Shown here in pieces: positions 57,723 to 64,000 of a DNA stretch of 64,000 nt. The position numbers and the translations under genes were made by a program. The stretch lies in NCBI RefSeq assembly GCF_023091745.1, contig NC_068910.1:40473272-40537271 (forward strand), written 5' to 3'. Below the pieces are notes generated by a model. It saw nothing but the letters and a program-made list of their open reading frames with translations. It did not search any database and had not been told where the DNA came from. Positions within the stretch are counted from its first letter, which is position 1. Each line of letters starts with the position of its first letter. This DNA comes from Budorcas taxicolor. Its lineage: Eukaryota; Chordata; Mammalia; Artiodactyla; Bovidae.

Positions 57723-58538
57723 CTCTGAACTATGAACTAAAGATGGAGGAATTGAGAATATACTCTGGAGAGTGTTTTTTGAAATAACGTTGATTTGAAA
57801 AAATGAAGAAAAGCATATATTGAGAATTCTCACCTCAAAAGTATTATGTATAGGAGACTTAAAATGCACCATAATATAAATAATAGTCATCTGTGCATAG
57901 GTGATTTTTATTCTCTTCTAGTTATTTCTTCAAGTTCTTAAAGTATAATCTTAAAAATTCCCTAAAATGGCTCTTTTCTCATTCTATTAGAAAAATAAAT
58001 ATCTTAAGTTTAAAGAAATTTAAGTAAATTATGTAAGACAAAATATCTCCAGTATGTCTGTCACTACGACCAGATTCTCCTGAGGGAAATGGACTTTCTA
58101 TTTATCTAGGAACATTTGATTCTAATCAAAAAATCATTGTCTACTTATTTATCTATTCTGACTAGGAATCCTTCTGGTGCACATATATCCACCATTAATA
58201 TATGAATTAGATTCAATTCGTCAATACTTTACAGTTGCAGAAAAGTGGTTTTTATGTCCTCAAAGTTCTTTGTTGAAAGACAATAATCAGTGTATGGTTT
58301 CTATAGACAACCTGGTTTGTGTGATCCAAATTAGATTTTGAGAAACTTTCTCATTCTACATTGGCAGTTATTTAGTTAGGGGAAAAATATTCTGGTCTCC
58401 CATCATGTATCATCTCCTGTGAGAGTTTATACCTTTTCATTGATTTCATTTTATTTAAACCTATGGAATTTTTTGAGAATAAAGTCATATCTGCAATACA
58501 AGTTGATAATGCAATAAAAATTGCTTGTGTGTGTGTGT
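57723..58538. other. No gene or repeat recognised
   Basis: AT-rich; a (GT)n run at 58525-58539 precedes the next SINE. Confidence 0.45.
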
Positions 58539-58750
58539 GCTAAGTCACTTCAGTCAAGTCTGACTCTTTGAGACCCTATGGAATGTATCCCACCAGTTTC
58601 CTGTGTCATTGGGATTGTCCAGGCAAGAATACCAGAATGGGTTGCCATGCCCTCCTTGAGGGAATCTTCCTGACCCAGGGATCAAACCCACATCTCAACC
58701 TGCATTGGGAGATGGGTTCTTTACCTCTAGCACCACCCATGAAGCCCCAA
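58539..58750 (-). mobile_element. Bov-tA SINE
   Basis: Antisense: ctaagtcacttcagtcaagt, aagaataccagaatgggttg, gacccagggatcaaacccac, ending at the head atgaagcccc. Strongly diverged. Confidence 0.92.
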
Positions 58751-58827
58751 AATTTCTCAAACTATGATTACATATTGGGACATTTTAAAGGCATGTTACA
58801 GAATAACTGTTTGACTGACTATATATT

Positions 58828-59137
58828 AAAGTGAAAGTTGCTCAGTCGTGTCTGACTCTTTGTGACCCCATGGACTGTATCCTCCATGGAATTCTCCAGG
58901 CCAGAAGACCGAAGTGGGTAGCTTTCCCTTCTCTAGGGGATCTTCTCAACCCAGGGATCAAACCCAGGTCTTCTGCATTGCAGGCAGATTCTTTACCAGC
59001 TGAGCCACCAGGGAAGCCCAAGAATACTGGAGTGGGTAGCCTATCCCTTCTCCAGGGGGATCTCCCTGACCAGGAGTCGAACCAGGGTCTCCTGCATTGC
59101 TGGCAGATTCTTTACCAACTGAGCTATGAGTAAAGCC
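58828..59137 (-). mobile_element. Dimeric Bov-tA SINE with 13-base TSD
   Basis: Antisense dimer: the complete unit (58830-59016, head accagctgagccaccaggga) is joined at gggaagccc/aagaatactgg to a second truncated unit ending in ccaactgagctatgag. Perfect repeats ctgactatatatt at 58815-58827 and 59138-59150. Confidence 0.97.
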
Positions 59138-59150
59138 CTGACTATATATT

Positions 59151-59370
59151 GAAGTCTTTTGCTAAAAATGGCAAAATAATAGTTTGATCATAGAATTGTT
59201 TATTGCAATCACAGATCTTCAGAATTGGAGGGGACCTCATGGATTATCTGGTATATTTCCCCACATGATGCCCAGGTCATCACCAAGTTTTTCTAACATC
59301 TCCTTGAATACCCTGAGTGACCTAGAACATAATCTTATTTGACAGGATTTTCTGGATCCTATACCTAAAA
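59151..59370. other. No gene; weak MIR-like text
   Basis: ttcagaattggaggggacct (59218-59237) recalls an old mammalian repeat but is not assigned. Confidence 0.3.
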
Positions 59371-59677
59371 CTAGTCCATTCTGAAGGAGATCAGCCCTGG
59401 GATTTCTTTGGAAGGAATGATGCTAAAGCTGAAACTCCAGTACTTTGGCCACCTCATGCGAAGAGTTGACTCATTGGAAAAGACTCTGATGCTGGGAGGG
59501 ATTGGGGGCAGGAGGAGAAGGGGACGACAGAGGATGAGATGCCTGGATGGCATCGCTGACTCGATGGACATGAATCTGAGTGAACTCCAGAAGTTGGTGA
59601 TGGACAGGGAGGCCTGGCGTGCTGCAGTTCATGGGGTCGCAAAAAGTCAGACACAACTGAGCGACTGAACTGAACTA
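59371..59677 (+). mobile_element. BovB 3' end
   Basis: Sense BovB with an open 86-codon frame: YFGHLMRRVDSLEKTLMLGG, RRRRGRQRMRCLDGI, VMDREAWRAAVHGVAKSQTQ, then the tail. 5'-truncated; no clear TSD. Confidence 0.96.
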
Positions 59678-60280
59678 AATTTCAGAGAAACTTCTCTCGT
59701 CAGTTTCTCTTTCTCTTTTGAGAAGTTAGTGATTAATTTTTGTCCTGCCCTTTAGGCTTATATGGAATAAGTCTCATAATTCCCTTATCCCAGATAAAAG
59801 AGAATTACTATAAAAAATGGTAAACCAGGGCAAACTAGCTTAACCAAAAATTAAGCCCTGTGGGCTCAAGGCAGGTCTGACTAACTGGAGTTTGGCTCTA
59901 AATTGTGTGGCTTTGTATTTGGAAAATTCTTTCAGTATGGAATGACAGTTGTTTTTTTTTTTTAAAGAGAAACATACTTAATATAATTTTAGCTGCTTTA
60001 TATAGCACTATTTAACTGTATTGAATTAATCATAAACTAAAACTAAGTTGGCATTTTTCTTCAAGTATTTGTCTTATGTAAATCTTATCCTTTGTTTATG
60101 AATTTCCTTTTGGAACCAAATAGTGGAATGTATAATTATTATACTTGTCTCATATAGAATATGATTATAAATAATACATATCTTCTGGGATTCTCATGCT
60201 GCCATGTATTACATTAGCTCTTCCTGTCTGGATTAAATCATTTATACATTTATCAGTATATGAATTATGCCCTTAAATGA
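59678..60280. other. No gene or repeat recognised
   Basis: AT-rich, with a T run at 59952-59963. Confidence 0.4.
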
Positions 60281-60292
60281 CATAATGTACAT

Positions 60293-60494
60293 TTGTTGTT
60301 GTTGTTGTTTAGTTGCTAAGTTTTGTCCAAATCTTGTGACCCCATGCACTGTAGCCTACAAGGCTCCTCTGCCTATGGACTTTACCAGGCAAGAATACTG
60401 GATTGAGTTGCAATTTTCTTCTCCAGAGGACCTTCCTGACCCAGGTATTGAACTTGTAAAGACAGATTCTTTACCACTGAGCCACCTTGGAAGC
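60293..60494 (-). mobile_element. Bov-tA SINE with TSD
   Basis: Antisense, (TTG)n-rich tail, body aagaatactggattgagttg, head accactgagccaccttggaa. The repeats cataatgtacat (60281-60292) and cataatgttcat (60495-60506) differ at one base. Confidence 0.95.
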
Positions 60495-60506
60495 CATAAT
60501 GTTCAT

Positions 60507-61100
60507 ATTTCACCTAACATTAGACTCGATAAAGTCAAGGAATATTTTAAGCAAACTATGCAATCATTCAAACCATCATTAAATGGTTGAATGTGATAGA
60601 GCACAAGAGAAGACTCTGCCATAAGATTTTTCTCTTGTTAAATGCCAATCTGACATTCAACCATTATTGAAACTTCAGTTTTAAGGCTTACCGAGGCTTT
60701 TTTTTTGCCAGCTTGGCATGAAACAAAAGATTAATCAAAAGTCTGGCTAACACACAGACATACACTTACACATATATATGTACATTTCCTTTTCCAAAAT
60801 TATTTTATTTTACTTTTCAAATGGAAAATGTGATTTACTTTGTACTAGGTTTACTATTACTTATAGTCCTACTTTCTTATTTGGCACAATATAAGCTATT
60901 AATATTTGATTCAGAAAAAATGAAATGAGTTAAGATGATGTTTTAGTTCTAGTTTTCACCTTCCACTCGTTCGAGGTGCTTAAGAAATGTCTACTTAATA
61001 ATTGATATGTTGAAAAATGATGCTAGATGCCTAGTCTGTGGTTTATGAGATTTGCTTTCTAGGCGTCCATCTGACTCATCCTTCTAGTATCTATTTGGCT
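60507..61100. other. No gene or repeat recognised
   Basis: AT-rich. Nothing recognised; it may include the outer part of the LTR-like tract that follows. Confidence 0.4.
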
Positions 61101-61575
61101 CCTTATGAGTACACGGAGGTTACACTAGTGGATGTTATGATGTTCTTTCTGCCCTCAACCCCTCAGTATCTTACTTATTCCCCATAGCTATTGTACCTGC
61201 TGCTGGTAAACCACCGCCCCACCCCCCACCGCCATCAGCCTAGACCAGAATTTTTGCTTAGCTTCTCCCAATGTCATTACCTTTCCTAGAGGTCAGCCTT
61301 CATCCAGCGATTCTTCCATACAAGAGTATAAAGGTAAACCCTCCTGTGACACTGGAACAAGACTGAGAAGTCGTCCTAGCCTAGGAGCTCTCCATGGTAT
61401 CAGTCAAGGTCTTCGTTGTAACTACTCTGTGTTCAACTTCTCTTCTGCCGTTCCCCCTTCCTTCCTTCCTTTCTTTTTTAACTAGTGCTGACCCCAAGAA
61501 CAATCCATAATAAATTTTTGTTCGTATTGCTCCCCATCTCAGTCTTCTCAGGGCACACAACTTGGAACAGTTACC
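61101..61575 (+). mobile_element. LTR-like element (tentative)
   Basis: Less AT-rich than its surroundings. A TATA-like gagtataaaggtaaac at 61325-61340 is followed about 180 bases later by the AATAAA signal in ccataataaatttttg (61506-61521), the layout of an LTR U3-R-U5. Text such as ctagcctaggagctctcc and tgctgaccccaagaac is LTR-like to me. No boundaries or TSD established; a C-rich accaccgccccaccccccac patch lies at 61210-61230. Confidence 0.4.
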
Positions 61576-62647
61576 CAATCTAAGTCAGATTTCTCATGTT
61601 GAAGTTCTCAAAACATTGAGTAAGTTTATGTAGACCAGACAACTTCTAGTCCATTTCTCTTCTCTAACTCTCACTAGTCTTACTTGAAATTAGCTATTTC
61701 TTGAATGTTTCTCTTAAAATTTTCTAGTCATGTCTGAGAATACAAAAGTGGTTTTAGATCACTAGAGAGAATCTGTACTGGACAGCTGAAGAGAAGTATT
61801 TCCTGAAAAATATGAAAATCATGTGTTTTATTATCTCAGCAAAATGTTGACACCATGGCTTGAATAAAGATAACAAGGAATGGGATAGAGAGAGTCTTGT
61901 TACTGGAATATATTATTTTTATTGATATTATTTATGGTTGTTGTCTTACATTTCTTCTCTCAAAAATCAATACCATTTATTCAGTTAATAAAAGTTATTA
62001 ACCTAATGGCATATATTCAGTAAATACTTTTGAAACTATTAGAATGAATTAAAACTCCAATAGCTGTTTATAAAATAATCTATAATTTTCATAGGTTGTG
62101 TTAATAGACAGTTTGAAAATAAGGTGGCAGTAAAAGATCTTATCCAAAATAAAATCCAAATGTAAAATCTCTAATAAATAAACTTAAATGAAGTCTGAAG
62201 GACTTACATGAAGGAAACTGTAAAGTTTCATTGAGGTACATGAAAAAAGAAAGATTTGTATATGTAAGGAGACAAAAATTATGATTGGTAGGATTCCATT
62301 TTAGAAAGAAATCAATGTTCCTTTTAATTAATCTAGTCAATATTTGTACAAGGATCAGAGAATGATAAAAATTTGATGCTTTTTTATTGGAGAAAATTTA
62401 GGTAGATTAATACCTGTGAAAGAACACTCAGACATTCATTTTCAGAAGCAGGCAAGTCATGAGTGGAGACTTTTCAAAACTCATATTAAAATACATGGAG
62501 GTTGGTTACTTAATAAATGTGGTATCGATACTAAAATCACATACATATAAGTGATAGCTGCTGAAAAGATAATAGCTGATGAATGAAGCATTTCAAATTG
62601 GTAAGGCAAGTGCTTTGTGGACAATTATCTTGTCATTTATGAAAACT
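61576..62647. other. No gene or repeat recognised
   Basis: About 1 kb of AT-rich DNA without recognised families. Confidence 0.45.
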
Positions 62648-63447
62648 GAGAAATATCAATAACCTCAGATATGCAGATGACACCACCCTATGGCAGAAAG
62701 TGAAAAGGAGCTAAAGAGCCTCTTGATGAAAGTGAAAGAGGAGAGTGAAAAAGTTGGCTTAAAGCTCAACATTGAGAAAACGAAGATCATGGCATCTGGT
62801 CCCATCACTTCATGGGAAGTAGATGGGGAAACAGTGGAAGCAGTGGCAGACTTTACTTTTTGGGCTCCAAAATCACTGCAGATGGTGATTGCAGCCATGA
62901 AATTAAAAGACGCCTACTCCTTGGAAGGAAAGTTATGACCAACCTAGACAGCATATTCAAAAGCAGAGACATTTCTTTGCCAACAAAGGTCCGTCTAGTA
63001 AGGCTATGGTTTTTCCAATGGTCATGTATGGATGTGAGATTTGGACTGTGAAGAAAGCTGAGTGCCAAAGAATTGATGCTTTTGAACTGTGGTGTTGGAG
63101 AAGACTCATGAGAGTCCCTTGGACTGCAAGGAGATCCAACCAGTCCATTTTAAAAGAGATCAGCCCTGGGATTTCTTTGGAAAGAATGATGCTAAAGCTG
63201 AAACTCCAGTACTTTGCCACCTCATGCAAAGAGTTGACTCATTGGAAAAGACTCTGATGCTTGGAGGGATTGGGGGCAGGAGGAAGAGGGTACGAGAGAG
63301 GATGAGATGGCTGGATGGCATCCCCGACTCAATAGACATGAGTTTGAGTGAACTCCGGGAGTTGGTGATGGACAGGGAGGCCTGGTGTGCTGCGATTCAT
63401 GGGGTCACAAAGAGTCAGACACGACTGAGCGACTGAACTGAACTGAA
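62648..63447 (+). mobile_element. BovB, from the YADD box to the 3' end
   Basis: Sense BovB starting at gagaaatatcaataacctca; the YADD box codons (tatgcagatgacacc) are at 62670-62684. Later: MAESEKELKSLLMKVKEESE, KVGLKLNIEKTKIM, then C-terminal text and the CTGAA tail. One-base indels near 62687, 62865, 63000 and 63216 break the frame into pieces. Confidence 0.96.
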
Positions 63448-63668
63448 AGTTGATCATTTAATCTTATTTCTTAAATAACTTGTATTCACTGCTACCATTA
63501 CCTTTGTGAAAGATGCTGAGCATAGTGACTGGAAGTGGGCAGAAGAGGGACTTTTGGGTTTTAGGTATGAACCCAGAAGGGTCTGAATCTAAATAATGAT
63601 TACATGCGTTTTCAGTTTTTGATAATTCCTTAAATTGTCTCATTATGATCCATAGCCCTTTAATCTGT

Positions 63669-63876
63669 ATGTTGTTGTTTTTAGTCTCTAAGTCCAAGTC
63701 TTTTGCGACCCCATGGATTGTAGCCTGCCAGGCTTCTCTGTCCAGGGGATTTTCTAAGCAAGAATGCTGGTGTGGGTTGCCATTCCCTTCTCCAAGTGAT
63801 CTTCCTGACTCAGCAATTGAACTCTTATCTCCTGCATTGCAGTCAGATTCCTTACCGCTGAGTCACCAGGGAAGCC
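63669..63876 (-). mobile_element. Bov-tA SINE
   Basis: Antisense: tgttgttgtttttagtctct tail, gcaagaatgctggtgtgggt body, head taccgctgagtcaccaggga. The last 124 bases of the window hold nothing recognised. Confidence 0.94.
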
Positions 63877-64000
63877 ATATGCAATATTAATTAATTAAAA
63901 GTTAATTTTAAAAAGTTAAAAAAGAGTCTGAGTATCTACTGCATACCAGTCCTAAGAGTATATCCATTACAGAATGAGGCAGATTTTGGCAGTGAGGATA

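Noticed and set aside
5688..63876. tRNA-like sequences (B-box-like 'ggttcgatccctgggt') as tRNA genes
   Set aside because: Each one is the head of a Bov-tA or CHR SINE, fused to a SINE body, and does not fold as a full tRNA.

Overview
The window is AT-rich nuclear DNA from a ruminant, almost certainly a bovid (cattle, sheep, goat or a close relative). The basis is the repeats: BovB (RTE-type) LINEs, Bov-tA and Bov-A2 SINEs, a CHR-type SINE, and an L1 whose 3' end matches the type I know from cattle. I recognise no intact host protein-coding gene, no tRNA or rRNA gene, and nothing bacterial or viral in organisation. The window is intergenic or deep intronic; the sequence alone cannot say which.

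One host-gene relic is clear: a processed (retrotransposed) pseudogene of TSEN15, a tRNA-splicing endonuclease subunit, on the minus strand at about 2545-3290. It has a CpG-rich 5' end, a broken reading frame, an AATAAA signal and a poly(A) tract. Everything else that reads as protein is LINE sequence, in particular BovB reverse transcriptase (RT) or endonuclease and L1 ORF2.

Layout: 1-2.0 kb holds old L1 pieces in both orientations plus a hAT transposon. 2.5-3.3 kb is the TSEN15 pseudogene. 3.4-15 kb is mostly unrecognised DNA dotted with SINEs, MIRs and one BovB end. 15.35-16.75 kb is an internally deleted BovB whose junction is in frame. 17-25.7 kb holds BovB ends, a long ancient repeat tract and two DNA or L1 relics. 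25.88-28.06 kb is a young L1 with a textbook 5' inversion (twin priming). 28-37.9 kb is a dense stack of Tigger, L1, BovB, SINE and microsatellite sequence. 38-46 kb is largely unrecognised. 46.2-52.9 kb has an MLT1 LTR split by a BovB, an L1 tail split by a SINE dimer, and a BovB carrying a Bov-A insert. 53-64 kb has MIR, L2, LTR-like, SINE and BovB pieces.

These elements share machinery. BovB supplies the RT and endonuclease thought to move Bov-tA and Bov-A2, whose 3' tails resemble the BovB 3' end; L1 machinery would have made the TSEN15 copy. Many insertions still carry target-site duplications (TSDs), which let their units be defined. The most interesting signals are the in-frame BovB deletion derivative, a dimeric Bov-tA form present four times with the same head-to-body junction, and the twin-primed L1.
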